Shown: positions 42,759-52,910, numbered from the stretch's first letter. The stretch: DNA of 64,000 nucleotides from Hydrotalea sandarakina (GCF_003254115.1 NZ_QKZV01000013.1:1-64000); one strand, 5' to 3'. Translations and numbers: made by a program. The notes: generated by a model from the sequence alone, not told the origin.

Positions 42759-43673
42759 TTAAAAGGGTGGGGTAAAAGCAGCTTGCCCGGGAACTGCATG
42801 AAATGAGGGAGCAAAAGCATGCACAAATAATGCAATTTCATCTGTAACTACATCCGGACTTTGTACTTTCTTATTCATATCAACCACCTTCGCACTTTCA
42901 AATGCTTTATCATCGTATTGATACATATGCCAGGCGTTACCATAAAATTCCAATGCAGTTAAATGTTCCACCCAATCGCCACTGTTTAAATAGGTAACTT
43001 TTCCATTTTCATTTTCAACAACCCGCATTTGTGGTTCATGAATATGGCCACAAATCACATAATCGTAATGTTTTGAAATAGCAATTTCGGCAGCCGTTTG
43101 TTCAAAATTGTTAATTTTAATAACCGCTTTATTCACCCTATTCATTACTGATTTTGATAAACTCATTTTTTCACGCCCCAGCAATTGCAAAAAATAATTC
43201 AACAACCTATTAAAGCGAATTAATAAGTTATAACCATGACTTCCCCATTTGGCTAAAAGCTTGGCACTTCCTTTTGTTGTATTATCAAATACATCACCAT
43301 GAAAAATCCAACATAAATGCCCGTTTATTTCCATTACCATTTTGTCAACCAATTGAATATTGCCAACATCAAAATGCGTATAACGGCGCAAAGCTTCATC
43401 ATGATTTCCGGTAATATAAATAACCCGGGTACCTTTGGTAGCCAGGCTCAAAATTTCTTTAATTACCTGCATGTGGGTTAAGGGAAAGAAATGTTTACGG
43501 AATTGCCACACATCAATAATATCGCCATTCAGAATTAGGATTTTGGGCGATATACTTTTTAAATAATTTACCAGCTCACGGGCATGGCAGCCGGTAGTTC
43601 CTAAATGCAAATCACTCATCACAACAACGTCAACTGGCCTTCTGTTCATAACTAATGGTTTACCAAAATTCAA
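42759..43673 (-). CDS. LpxH-like UDP-2,3-diacylglucosamine diphosphatase
   Basis: The 304-residue protein is a calcineurin-type metallophosphatase with VVMSDLHLGTTGCHARELV, LNGDIIDVWQFRKHFF, YITGNHDEALRRY, IFHGDVFD and CGHIHEPQMR, giving the two-metal site. The FRKH and GH-I-H details match LpxH-like enzymes of lipid A synthesis. It is cotranscribed with the glycosyltransferase at 41692. Confidence 0.85.
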   Translation of the reverse strand: MNFGKPLVMNRRPVDVVVMSDLHLGTTGCHARELVNYLKSISPKILILNGDIIDVWQFRKHFFPLTHMQVIKEILSLATKGTRVIYITGNHDEALRRYTHFDVGNIQLVDKMVMEINGHLCWIFHGDVFDNTTKGSAKLLAKWGSHGYNLLIRFNRLLNYFLQLLGREKMSLSKSVMNRVNKAVIKINNFEQTAAEIAISKHYDYVICGHIHEPQMRVVENENGKVTYLNSGDWVEHLTALEFYGNAWHMYQYDDKAFESAKVVDMNKKVQSPDVVTDEIALFVHAFAPSFHAVPGQAAFTPPF

Positions 43674-43846
43674 ACCATAGTATTACCTGAATGTGAATTG
43701 AATATGAATTAATTGTTACATCTGCCTAAAACAGAAGAATCAACCCTTTAGAATTGTTAAAAGAATAGCCTTTTAAAGCCACTATTTGGGTAACAGGCCT
43801 TCCGTAAGTTGAATTTTAAACTATCTTTGCTAAACAATATACAGGT

Positions 43847-44104
43847 ATGAAAAAGTGGGTAAGTAAGTTAGCAATCACTGTATTTTTCGCTTTAGTTACA
43901 GTTGGCAGCCATGCACAATGCTCTATATGCACCAAAACAGCTTCACAACTGGGTGAAGGACCTGCAAAAGGCTTAAATGCCGGCATATTATATTTAGCCG
44001 CAACTCCTTTTTTAATTATCGGATATTTGGGTTATCGCTGGTTTCAGGCTGAAAAAGAAAAACAGCGTTTAGATGCACAGCCTAACGATCAGGATACTAT
44101 TTAA
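43847..44104 (+). CDS. small membrane protein with CSIC motif
   Basis: The 85-residue protein has a signal peptide (ending SHAQ), then CSICTKTASQLGEGPAKGLNAG, one membrane segment (about 48-68) and a charged tail. The CxxC after the signal would lie outside the membrane. Such proteins are widespread in Bacteroidota; no role is known to me. Confidence 0.72.
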   Translation: MKKWVSKLAITVFFALVTVGSHAQCSICTKTASQLGEGPAKGLNAGILYLAATPFLIIGYLGYRWFQAEKEKQRLDAQPNDQDTI

Positions 44105-44112
44105 GTAAGCAA

Positions 44113-44397
44113 TTACTTTCTGAATTGTTCATGTGTACCATCGCAAAATGGTGGTGTTTTGGTGTGTTTACAGTTGCACAGCCAAACTTCTTCACTTTTT
44201 TCGGCAGTAAATCGTAGGGGTTTAAATGGCATCCCTTCAATGGTTTTATGATGGCCATCGCAAAATGGATTTTTTTGACTTAACCCACAAGTACACCAGG
44301 CATAAGTTTTTCCTGCTTCTAACATTACAGCTGTAGGTTCAGCTTTAAAAACATGAGGTTCTTGCATAATCCAAAATTGAGGATGCAATTTAATCAA
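44113..44397 (-). CDS. CDGSH iron-sulfur protein with two motifs
   Basis: The 94-residue protein carries two CDGSH-type motifs, CTCGLSQKNPFCDGHHK and CNCKHTKTPPFCDGTH, each with the three cysteines and one histidine that hold a [2Fe-2S] cluster. The true start may be the methionine at MQEPHVFKAEP. It could pass electrons or clusters. Confidence 0.88.
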   Translation of the reverse strand: MIKLHPQFWIMQEPHVFKAEPTAVMLEAGKTYAWCTCGLSQKNPFCDGHHKTIEGMPFKPLRFTAEKSEEVWLCNCKHTKTPPFCDGTHEQFRK

Positions 44398-44499
44398 AAA
44401 TAAATGCTAACTGTTCCTGAAATGTGCATTTATTGAAAAAAACCTTATTTACCAATCATTTGGCTTTGTGCATTAGATTTGTGCAGTTTAACTTACCGT

Positions 44500-45393
44500 A
44501 TGAATCATTCAGCAGAAATACTTTTCTTACCCAAAAATACCCATCAAAAAAACAACACTTTTTCAATTGTTATACCCAGCTGGAATAATTTACCCTATTT
44601 AAAACTTTGTGTTGAAAGCATTAGAAAAAACTCAACATTATCACATCAGATTATTGTATTTGTAAATGATGGTAAAGATGGCACTTTTGAATGGGCACAA
44701 AGCCAAACAGATATTGATGTTGTTTATAGTTCGGTAAACGTTGGGGTTTGTTATGCACTTAACGCATGCAGAAAATTACTGCAAACTGATTATTTGTTGT
44801 ACATGAATGATGACATGTATGTTTGCCCGAAATGGGATACTTATTTATGGGAAGAAATTCAATTAATAGGTCATAAATATTTTTTTATATCTGCAACAGC
44901 TATTGAGCCTGTTGCTTCCAGTAACTGTGCTATTGAATATAATTTTGGTACCGACATAACAAATTTTAATGAAACTGCATTACTTGAACAATTTGCACAG
45001 CTTCCTATGAATGATTGGCAAGGTGCTACCTGGCCACCCAATATTGTACACATAGATGTTTGGGATTTGGTAGGCGGATATAGTATAGAATTTTCTCCTG
45101 GCATGTATTCAGATCCGGACTTTTCTATGAAACTATGGCAAATGGGTATCCGTTATTTTAAGGGGATTAGCAAAAGTAGAGTGTATCATTTTGGTTCAAG
45201 ATCGGTAAAGCGAGTAAAGAAAAACAGAGGTTATTATAAGTTTATACAAAAATGGGGAATCACATCCAGTACTGTTTCAAAGTTTTACTTAAGACGAGGA
45301 AAAGTTTTTAACGGTGAATTAAGCGAACCTTCAATACCTAAATTGATTCAAATTAAAAATAACTTCAAGCGCTTTGTGGCGACGTTTTACTAA
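44500..45393 (+). CDS. family 2 glycosyltransferase
   Basis: The start MNHSAEILFLPKNTHQ is chosen over an upstream TTG. The 297-residue protein has FSIVIPSWNNLPYLKLCVESI, NDGKDGTFEWA and LLYMNDDMYVCP, the GT-A signs for sugar transfer. It has no membrane segment. It is probably involved in a surface glycan. Confidence 0.82.
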   Translation: MNHSAEILFLPKNTHQKNNTFSIVIPSWNNLPYLKLCVESIRKNSTLSHQIIVFVNDGKDGTFEWAQSQTDIDVVYSSVNVGVCYALNACRKLLQTDYLLYMNDDMYVCPKWDTYLWEEIQLIGHKYFFISATAIEPVASSNCAIEYNFGTDITNFNETALLEQFAQLPMNDWQGATWPPNIVHIDVWDLVGGYSIEFSPGMYSDPDFSMKLWQMGIRYFKGISKSRVYHFGSRSVKRVKKNRGYYKFIQKWGITSSTVSKFYLRRGKVFNGELSEPSIPKLIQIKNNFKRFVATFY

Positions 45394-45430
45394 AAAAATG
45401 ATACTTGATTGTAACAACACCATTACATAT

Positions 45431-46345
45431 TTAAGACATATCCAGTTCATTTATCCACTTATACAAATTAAACTCCGGCTTCAACATCTCAGTTACCAGC
45501 ATGGCTTTCAATGCTGAATAATTAAACCTTTTCATGCATTTTTCTTGCAATAAACTGTAAGCTTTATTTGCAAGCATTACAACATTATACTCGGGTTTAA
45601 GTGTTAAAGCCGTATGCGTTTCAATTGCCTGCAGCATTGCTTCAATGCCCTTATTTTGAGTGGCTACAGTTGCAATAATAGGCACTTCCCAAACATTATT
45701 GTGCATTAGCTGCCGTAACATTTGTTGTAAATTATTAATACATTGTTCTGCCCCCGGCATATCACTTTTGTTGACCACAAAAACATGTGCTATTTCCATT
45801 AACCCCGCTTTCATGTACTGAATGGAATCACCTATTTCAGGAGCTAATACAACAATGGTTGTTGCAGCTATTGTTGCTATGTCAATTTCATTTTGCCCAA
45901 CACCAACGGTTTCAATAATAATATCCGTAAAACCTGCAGCTTTTAGCACATCGGTAATTTCATAAGTTTTGGGATGCAAACCACCCATATGCCCTCGTGT
46001 GGCTAAGGAACGAATAAAAACATTTTTGTGGGTGTACCATTGGCTCATCCGTATTCTATCGCCCAACAATGCCCCATTATGAAATGGCGATGAAGGATCA
46101 ACACATAAAACGGCTACTTTCCTTTCTGTGGCTAATAATGCGCCTATCAATGCATCTGTCAGTGTGCTTTTGCCTACGCCTGGTGGACCGGTAATACCTA
46201 TTATGCGGGCGCTTGTATCGTAAGCCATCATTTGCATGAACAACTCATAGCCTGAAATTTCATTTTCTATCAGTGTTATTGCACGGGCAAGTGACTTTGT
46301 ATTTCCGCTTTGTATATCTTTCAGCAAATTTTGCCACATAACCAT
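45431..46345 (-). CDS. meaB: methylmalonyl-CoA mutase-associated GTPase MeaB
   Basis: The 304-residue protein has the MeaB signs: ITGPPGVGKSTLTDAL (Walker A), VLCVDPSSPFHNGALLGDRIRM, FIRSLATRGHMGGL, DIIIETVGVGQNEIDIA and VVNKSDMPGA. It guards the B12-dependent methylmalonyl-CoA mutase, whose genes are not in the window. Confidence 0.95.
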   Translation of the reverse strand: MVMWQNLLKDIQSGNTKSLARAITLIENEISGYELFMQMMAYDTSARIIGITGPPGVGKSTLTDALIGALLATERKVAVLCVDPSSPFHNGALLGDRIRMSQWYTHKNVFIRSLATRGHMGGLHPKTYEITDVLKAAGFTDIIIETVGVGQNEIDIATIAATTIVVLAPEIGDSIQYMKAGLMEIAHVFVVNKSDMPGAEQCINNLQQMLRQLMHNNVWEVPIIATVATQNKGIEAMLQAIETHTALTLKPEYNVVMLANKAYSLLQEKCMKRFNYSALKAMLVTEMLKPEFNLYKWINELDMS

Positions 46346-46384
46346 TCATTATTCTACCTAAAATTAAACCATAAGGGTAATGAC

Positions 46385-47590
46385 ATGACCAAAAACAAAG
46401 AAAAATATCATTTACCACAAGTGTTCAGTTTTTCAGGCAACAAACTGATTGTTTTGTTGATGGTAATGCTTTTAGGCTTGCTATTCAGCAGGGCATTACT
46501 ATCTATTAGTACGCTTGTATGGCTTATAGTGATATTGATTTCATGGCGTAAATACAATTTTTTTAGAAATGACAATCATTTGTTGTATTGGTCAATTGTA
46601 CCGCTAATACTATTTCTAACAGGTGCCTGGCAATTACCCTTTCAAAAAGACACATATGATTTTTTGCTAACATTGTGCAGCTACCCTATTGCTTTTTTTT
46701 CAGTAACAATGCTCAAAAACCAAAAAAATATTTCTATAATAAATCAAATATGGGTTATTGTTGCAATAGCCGGCTGCATATATCCCATTAGTTGGTTTAT
46801 TACACATATACAAGCAAGCATTACCAGATATGGCAGCGGACAAACATTACCAGTGTTGATGGATAATGACCATATTCGTTACAGCATATTTTTATGCAGC
46901 GCTCTTGTAATGCTATTATTCCATAACCCATTTTCTTTAAGGTTTCGATGGATTTTGATTGGCTTATTACTTTTACTCATTCTATTTTTATCAGTTCGTA
47001 CTGCCTGGATTATACTTATTATTTGTTTGCTGTTTATTCCTTTTACAAAATCAATACCTCAGCGAAAATGGATTACCGTTGGTATAATACTTTTAGGTTT
47101 TTGCAGTTATATTTTTTTCCCTACCGTACAAAAAAAAATTGCTTATAGTTTTTATGAATGGCAGCAATTTAATCCGTTGGTTTTTAACAGTAATTATTCA
47201 GATGGTGCAAGACGCAATATGAATACCATTGCTTTAGAAGCTATTCAAGAAAAACAATACAATGTAGGTTGGGCGGGTGTTGCACCAACCATGCAACAAA
47301 TTGGCCGAACTTATTTTTCGCAACAAAATTTAAAGTTCGGGTGGCCATTCAACCAATGGTTATTTTGGTTAATAGGCAGTGGATGGATAGGCGTAATTGC
47401 TTGGAGTATTTGGTTATTGTATCCCATTTTTTGGGCTTGGCAACAAAAACAAACAGGTGTTGCTGTTTGGAGTATTGCCATTACCGCATCGTGCCTGGTT
47501 GAATGTAATTTAAATTACCAGTTTGGCGTTTTTTTACATGCGTGGCCATTGGCATTAATGTCGATTTTGCCTCAGCGCAGCAGTTTATAA
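46385..47590 (+). CDS. O-antigen ligase-like membrane protein
   Basis: The start MTKNKEKYHLPQVF is used because the longer frame from 46310 overlaps the divergent meaB start. The 401-residue protein has about eleven membrane segments and a large loop (PTVQKKIAYSFYEWQQFNP), as in Wzy_C ligases or polymerases. Its stop overlaps the convergent glycosyltransferase by 19 bases. Confidence 0.78.
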   Translation: MTKNKEKYHLPQVFSFSGNKLIVLLMVMLLGLLFSRALLSISTLVWLIVILISWRKYNFFRNDNHLLYWSIVPLILFLTGAWQLPFQKDTYDFLLTLCSYPIAFFSVTMLKNQKNISIINQIWVIVAIAGCIYPISWFITHIQASITRYGSGQTLPVLMDNDHIRYSIFLCSALVMLLFHNPFSLRFRWILIGLLLLLILFLSVRTAWIILIICLLFIPFTKSIPQRKWITVGIILLGFCSYIFFPTVQKKIAYSFYEWQQFNPLVFNSNYSDGARRNMNTIALEAIQEKQYNVGWAGVAPTMQQIGRTYFSQQNLKFGWPFNQWLFWLIGSGWIGVIAWSIWLLYPIFWAWQQKQTGVAVWSIAITASCLVECNLNYQFGVFLHAWPLALMSILPQRSSL

Positions 47591-48444
47591 TTTCTAAAAT
47601 CAAAAGGACGAATGCCGGTTAATTTTTCAAAATAATACAGCAATCGGTCTTTAAATGAAAATCTTTTTTTGTTTACATCTAACTCTATCTGCCAATTTTT
47701 TGCAGCAATGCGTTTTTGCATTACAGCAGGATGGGTTCCGGTAAATTTTTGAACAGAATCGTATTCATCAAAATTATACACCTGCTCCGGCGAATTGGCT
47801 ATGGCTTGAATAGCAGCATGGTTCCAATAAGCGGCCATATTTTTATTTTTACGCATCATTTGTTCCGGACTTTTCACCCATCCATAATGATATATAAAGG
47901 CATTTGCAGGCTTTACCCATAATTTTCTATTGCCTACTCTAAACCCTTGTGCATCTTTGTAAGCAGCAATTTTTTTATCATTTCGAATAATGCGCACTTC
48001 ATGGTCGTACCAAGTTCTACTATCACCCACATAATCATAAGTGGCATAAAAATGTAGGTATTGAAACAATAAACCTTCTACTTTAATATTGTATTGATGT
48101 TCTTTACAAGCTGCTAGTATAGCTGCATGGTATTTTTCATGAACGCATTCATCGGCTTGTATATAAAAAGCCCAAGTACTTTCCGGATCAATTAACTGAA
48201 ATGCTTTATTGGTTTCGTCGGCTAAAACTACCCCACCCGATTGCAAAGTTTTATCCCAAACGGAACGATGAATTTTTATTTTAGCATCACCAATTGATTC
48301 TACCAGTTCCAATGTTCCATCATCACAATCGCCCACCAATACAATCATTTCATCTACCACAGGCAATATAGAAGTAATTGCCTCTACAATGGGATAATCG
48401 TTAATCACTGCATTTTTGATAATCGTAAATCCGGAAATTTTCAT
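47572..48444 (-). CDS. glycosyltransferase family 2-like protein
   Basis: The 290-residue protein starts MKISGFTIIKNAV, with LPVVDEMIVLVGDCDDGTLELV and FYIQADECVHEKYH; the QADE is a DxD-like variant in the GT-A fold. It lacks membrane segments. It lies tail to tail with the ligase-like protein. Confidence 0.78.
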   Translation of the reverse strand: MKISGFTIIKNAVINDYPIVEAITSILPVVDEMIVLVGDCDDGTLELVESIGDAKIKIHRSVWDKTLQSGGVVLADETNKAFQLIDPESTWAFYIQADECVHEKYHAAILAACKEHQYNIKVEGLLFQYLHFYATYDYVGDSRTWYDHEVRIIRNDKKIAAYKDAQGFRVGNRKLWVKPANAFIYHYGWVKSPEQMMRKNKNMAAYWNHAAIQAIANSPEQVYNFDEYDSVQKFTGTHPAVMQKRIAAKNWQIELDVNKKRFSFKDRLLYYFEKLTGIRPFDFRNYKLLR

Positions 48445-48589
48445 GTATATAAGAATATAAATTTGTTTTATTCAAACAGGTGGCTGTTGATTGCACTTAA
48501 AATTATTAACACAAAGAAACTGAAAAAAAACCGTAAGCCTTACTTTTACATAGAATTGATAAAATACTGCACATTAGAATTACTTACAA

Positions 48590-49225
48590 ATGACCAATTT
48601 TATACCCATATTTCCATTAAGTTTAATTGTTTACCCCGATGAAGTGGTAAACCTGCATATTTTTGAGCCTCGCTATAAACAACTTATCACTACTTGTTAT
48701 GCAGAAAGCAAGCCATTTGGCATACCTGCTGTTTTACAAAACAAATTAACAGATTTTGGCACATTGGTAGAAATTAAAGAAATAGTGCGCATACATGACA
48801 ATGGCAATATGGATATAGTTGTGAAAGGAACTTCGGTATTTAAAATATTGGAAGTAATTAATGAACTACCTGATAAATTATATAGTGGCGCCATTGTGAA
48901 TTATCCTGCCAATGAAATGCAACCAATGTATGCATACTTAAAGCCAATATTACAACAAATTAGAGATTTGTTTCACCTTCTAAAAGTAGAAAAACAATTC
49001 AAAAAGCCGGACGAAACACTGTTAAGTTATGATGTTGCCCACCATGTAGGATTAAATCAGGAACAAGAATTAAGCTTACTGGGCTTTTATAAAGAACTAG
49101 AACGAATAGAATTTTTAAGAAGGCATTTAGCCCAGGTATTACCTTTATTACACAGCATGGATGAATTAAAAGAAAAAATAAAATTAAACGGTCATTTTAA
49201 ATCTTTGAAAGGCTTTAATTTATAA
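48590..49225 (+). CDS. LON substrate-binding domain protein
   Basis: The 211-residue protein matches the Lon N-terminal domain: FIPIFPLSLIVYPDEVVNLHIFEPRY is near the classical start, then KPFGIPAVL. There is no ATPase or protease part. It may bind substrates or act alone. It is followed at 16 bases by coaX, probably in one operon. Confidence 0.87.
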   Translation: MTNFIPIFPLSLIVYPDEVVNLHIFEPRYKQLITTCYAESKPFGIPAVLQNKLTDFGTLVEIKEIVRIHDNGNMDIVVKGTSVFKILEVINELPDKLYSGAIVNYPANEMQPMYAYLKPILQQIRDLFHLLKVEKQFKKPDETLLSYDVAHHVGLNQEQELSLLGFYKELERIEFLRRHLAQVLPLLHSMDELKEKIKLNGHFKSLKGFNL

Positions 49226-49241
49226 CTACAAAAAAATACAA

Positions 49242-49970
49242 ATGCCCACAACACTTTGTTTAGACTTTGGAAATACTCGTTTAAAAGGTGTCATTTTTAG
49301 TAATACAGACATTGTTGAGGTTTTTACCTTAACCAATGACAGCCCATCAACTATTGAACCCATTCTTAATCAATTTAAGCCTACACACTGCATTCTATCA
49401 TCAGTTATACACCACAATGAAGCGTTACCAGAATTTTTAAGCAAGCATACACGCTTTCATTTGCTTAGTCATGAAAGCAAATTACCTATTTCCACGCCTA
49501 TTGGTAAGCCTTCAACTATTGGCGCTGACAGATTGGCTATTTGCAGTGCTGCGGTAAGTTTATTCCCAACACAACACAATTTGGCCATAGGCCTGGGTTC
49601 ATGCATTACTTACAATTATGTTAATCCTTTTCACGAATTTTTAGGCGGCGCTATTTCGCCCGGCATGAATATGCGCTTTAGAGCCATGCATGAACATACT
49701 GCCAAACTTCCTTTAGTACAAGCCGATACAAACTTTCCCCTAATTGGCTATGATACCAAAACAAATTTGCAAAGTGGTGTATTAGTAGGTATGGCCAAAG
49801 AAATTGATGGCATTATAGAAGCGTATAAAGAAAAATTTTCAGATTTAAAAGTAAGTATAACCGGTGGCGATATGCATTTTTTTAAAACCTACCTAAAAAA
49901 TGAAATTTATACTGATGAACATTTATTATTTAAAGGTTTGTTATACATTAACCAATTAAACAACCCCTAG
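49242..49970 (+). CDS. coaX: type III pantothenate kinase
   Basis: The 242-residue protein phosphorylates pantothenate, the first step to CoA. Seen are LCLDFGNTRLKGVIF (phosphate loop), IGADRLAICSAAV, IGLGSCITYNYV, FLGGAISPGMNMR and VSITGGDMHFF. The order and length fit CoaX. It lies between the LON-like gene and lptC. Confidence 0.94.
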   Translation: MPTTLCLDFGNTRLKGVIFSNTDIVEVFTLTNDSPSTIEPILNQFKPTHCILSSVIHHNEALPEFLSKHTRFHLLSHESKLPISTPIGKPSTIGADRLAICSAAVSLFPTQHNLAIGLGSCITYNYVNPFHEFLGGAISPGMNMRFRAMHEHTAKLPLVQADTNFPLIGYDTKTNLQSGVLVGMAKEIDGIIEAYKEKFSDLKVSITGGDMHFFKTYLKNEIYTDEHLLFKGLLYINQLNNP

Positions 49971-50020
49971 TTGTCATTGCCAAATTGTAATTTTGCAATA
50001 GCAATAGACAGAAAAATAAC

Positions 50021-50599
50021 ATGCTATCAATAAGAAAAATATTATTCATTTTGTTAATGGGCTTAATTGCTGTTGGCTGTGAAAACGATATTCATGAAGT
50101 ACAAAATTTAGGGAAAAGAAAAATGGGAGTTGAAGAAGGTACGGGTATTGTTAGCCAATTCAGCCAAGGCGGGCACATCAAAGCCATATTAAGAGCACCT
50201 TATATGTTACGCTATCAATTAGACACGGTAAAAATTGAATTCCCTAAAACTTTACATGTTGACTTTTATGACAGCACCCCTAAAATTGACAGCCGCTTAT
50301 TTGCTCGTTATGGCTCTTATTTAGAAAATGAAAATAAAGTATTATTACGCGATAGTGTAATTGTTTTCAACATAAAGGGTGATACGTTATTTACGAACGA
50401 ATTGTATTGGGACCAAGCAAAAGGCACTTATTATACCGATAAGCCGGTTGTTATTAGCCAAACCAATCCTATTCGTCAAAAATTATATGGAACAGGGTTT
50501 TCCTCCAATCAGGATCTTACCAACATTAAAGTGTTTAAAGTAGGTTTCGGCAATGGGGGTCAGTCAAGTTTTTTAAATGTTCCTGATAGTTCATTATAA
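50021..50599 (+). CDS. lptC: LPS export periplasmic lipoprotein LptC
   Basis: The 192-residue protein has a lipoprotein signal (LLMGLIAVGCEND) and the LptC/YrbK beta pattern (LDTVKIEFPKTLHVDFYDS, YLENENKVLLRDSVIV). It would carry LPS from the inner-membrane ABC transporter to the outer membrane. Its location after coaX is common in Bacteroidota. Confidence 0.85.
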   Translation: MLSIRKILFILLMGLIAVGCENDIHEVQNLGKRKMGVEEGTGIVSQFSQGGHIKAILRAPYMLRYQLDTVKIEFPKTLHVDFYDSTPKIDSRLFARYGSYLENENKVLLRDSVIVFNIKGDTLFTNELYWDQAKGTYYTDKPVVISQTNPIRQKLYGTGFSSNQDLTNIKVFKVGFGNGGQSSFLNVPDSSL

Positions 50600-50629
50600 C
50601 ATTTTTGTTTAACCATAAAACCTTTTTGT

Positions 50630-51619
50630 ATGGAATACAGGAAAATGGGTCGTACCGGCTTACAACTCAGTGCTCTCAGCTTTGGAAGTTGGGTAACCTT
50701 CCATAAACAAATTAATGATGGCATTGCTGATGAATTAATGGGCATTGCTTATGATAATGGCATTAATTTTTTTGACAATGCTGAAGCTTACGCTTTAGGC
50801 GAAAGTGAAAAAATGATGGGACGTGTTTTGAAATCCAAAGGTTGGGACCGTACCTCTTATGTATTGTCATCTAAAGCCTATTTTGGATGGCGGGGTAAAA
50901 ACAATAAACCCAATCAAACCGGTTTAAGCAGAAAACATTTAACGGAAGCATGCCATGAAGCACTACAGCGATTACAAACAGATTATTTAGATCTTTATTT
51001 TTGCCATCGCCCTGACAAATCTACTCCCATTGAAGAAGTTGTTCTTACCATGAACACTTTAATCAATCAAGGCAAAATTTTATATTGGGGTACCAGTGAA
51101 TGGAGTGGTGTTGAAATAATGGAAGCTCATCGAATTGCCCGTGATTACAGAATAATTGGTCCTTCTGTTGAACAGCCACAATACAATCTTTTTGAAAGAA
51201 ACAAATTAGAAAACGAATACTTAGAAATATTTAAAAATGTTGGAATGGGTACCACAATATGGAGCCCGTTAGCTTCCGGTTTATTAACCGGAAAATACAA
51301 TAATGGCATACCCGAAGATAGCCGTTTAAGCATTGAAGGCTTTGAATGGTTAAAAGACAGAATACTGGTATCAGACAAAATTGAAAAAGCAAAACAGCTT
51401 ACCGCATTAGCGCAAACTTTAGGCATATCTGTTGCCGCTTTAAGTATTGCATGGGTGTTAAAAAATCCAAATGTTACAACCGCCATATTAGGGGCTACAA
51501 AAACTCAGCAACTAAATGATAATTTAAAAGCACTGGATGTTTTGCCCATGCTTAACCACGAAATAATGGATAAGATTGAAGGCATAGTAAACAATAAACC
51601 ACACTTAGCTGAATTTTAA
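50630..51619 (+). CDS. aldo/keto reductase
   Basis: The 329-residue protein is an NADPH-dependent aldo/keto reductase of the K+-channel-beta-like group: MEYRKMGRTGLQLSALSFGS, FFDNAEAYALGESEKMMGRVL (catalytic D and Y), DYLDLYFCHRPDKSTPIEE (catalytic H) and GATKTQQLNDN. The substrate is unknown. A strong terminator follows. Confidence 0.92.
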   Translation: MEYRKMGRTGLQLSALSFGSWVTFHKQINDGIADELMGIAYDNGINFFDNAEAYALGESEKMMGRVLKSKGWDRTSYVLSSKAYFGWRGKNNKPNQTGLSRKHLTEACHEALQRLQTDYLDLYFCHRPDKSTPIEEVVLTMNTLINQGKILYWGTSEWSGVEIMEAHRIARDYRIIGPSVEQPQYNLFERNKLENEYLEIFKNVGMGTTIWSPLASGLLTGKYNNGIPEDSRLSIEGFEWLKDRILVSDKIEKAKQLTALAQTLGISVAALSIAWVLKNPNVTTAILGATKTQQLNDNLKALDVLPMLNHEIMDKIEGIVNNKPHLAEF

Positions 51620-51647
51620 AATTCTATGAATATTTATTTAAATAGAC

Positions 51648-51684
51648 AGAGGCTGCGTCATATAGCGATGCAGCCTCTTTTTAT
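51648..51684 (+). terminator. rho-independent terminator of the aldo/keto reductase gene
   Basis: AGAGGCTGC pairs perfectly with GCAGCCTCT around a 13-base loop, and TTTTTATT follows directly. Confidence 0.88.
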
Positions 51685-51720
51685 TAACAGATTGTTCCTT
51701 CCATAAACAATCCAATATAC

Positions 51721-52026
51721 TTAACTCATATGCATATCTTCTGTCATTTTATGATACGACTTTTTGCTGGCTTCTACCAACTTTAAAATTCTTTCCCGAA
51801 CATCATCGCGCATACCACCGGTTTCATTTTCAATAATGGTTTTCAATTCATCTAATTCACTGTTAGCCTGGCCACGCATTGCTCGTATTTTTCGTTTAAT
51901 ATCTTCTGCCGTATCAGCAATTTTTTTTCTTGTTTCACTACCTTTTGCAGGAGCGGTTAATAAACCTATGACTACGCCTGCAGCTACTCCTGACAATATG
52001 CCGATTAATAATTTTTGTGTACTCAT
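51721..52026 (-). CDS. YtxH-domain protein
   Basis: The 101-residue protein starts with a short membrane segment (LIGILSGVAAGVVIGLLTAP), then KGSETRKKIADTAEDIKRKI and a long charged helix, as in YtxH stress proteins. It has no known enzyme role. Confidence 0.88.
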   Translation of the reverse strand: MSTQKLLIGILSGVAAGVVIGLLTAPAKGSETRKKIADTAEDIKRKIRAMRGQANSELDELKTIIENETGGMRDDVRERILKLVEASKKSYHKMTEDMHMS

Positions 52027-52253
52027 AGCTTTGTATTTTTAGTTGTGAATAATCATTTTTTAAAGCAAGTACAAGGTAAATACATATTGTTTTAAAGCAA
52101 TGTTAAGCCCATTAGAAACGATATTTTTTAACAATACAAACGGGTAGTATTTAACAGAATTTCATACCTGAGAATGATTTGCCATAATATTAAAAAATCA
52201 ACAGAAATTATATTTTGAAGCAAGAGTAAGTAATTGAACGTATTTTTGAAAAT

Positions 52254-52841
52254 ATGTTACCCATAACGCAAAAAAATAGTACAACTATCTCCCTTTTATC
52301 ATTTTCCGTTTGGAAGTATGCACTTATTTTTTTGGGATGGTTTATTGTTTTTTACTGGGGTACAAAAATTATATGGGGTTTAACCACACCCTATCACTTA
52401 TATGTTCCATTCATTGACCATTATTTCAATTACATAGCTTTTAACAGAGATATTGTACTTGCCGGAAGCAGAAAAATATTGGAATCATACGGCTATTACA
52501 TATACAGTCCGCAGCCTGATATACTAACCATTAGCGGCGAATATGGTATTATTTTAAATTATTCTTGTTTAGGATTTGCCGTAATGAGTTTTTGGTTGGC
52601 TTTTGTTATTACACACCATGGCAAATGGTGGTTTAAAGCAGTTTGGGCTGTTTTAGGCATAGCCATTATTATAGCTTGCAACATAGCACGTGTATGCCTT
52701 GTACTTATTTCAGGATTAGAAAAATGGCAACTGCCCTTTGGCCTTGATCACCATACCTGGTTTAACATTGTAACTTATTTAGCAATTTTACTTTTGGCGT
52801 TATTGTATAATAACATAGTTAATCGGAAATTTCAATCTTAA
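52254..52841 (+). CDS. exosortase/archaeosortase family protein
   Basis: The 195-residue membrane protein has about five segments and the exosortase triad: a cysteine in LNYSCLGFAVMSF, an arginine in ACNIARVCLVL, and a histidine in GLDHHTWFNIV. Relatives cut and attach sorting-signal proteins. No PEP-CTERM-like target was seen in the window. Confidence 0.88.
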   Translation: MLPITQKNSTTISLLSFSVWKYALIFLGWFIVFYWGTKIIWGLTTPYHLYVPFIDHYFNYIAFNRDIVLAGSRKILESYGYYIYSPQPDILTISGEYGIILNYSCLGFAVMSFWLAFVITHHGKWWFKAVWAVLGIAIIIACNIARVCLVLISGLEKWQLPFGLDHHTWFNIVTYLAILLLALLYNNIVNRKFQS

Positions 52842-52862
52842 TCTTAAATATTTACAAAAAAA

Positions 52863-52889
52863 AGCGGAGATGCTTGTAACACCTCCGCT
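52863..52889 (-). terminator. terminator of the isomerase operon
   Basis: AGCGGAG pairs with CTCCGCT, and a T run (TTTTTTT) follows on the minus strand. It ends the operon whose last gene is at 52911. Confidence 0.65.
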
Positions 52890-52910
52890 AAAAAAATATT
52901 CAATAATAAA

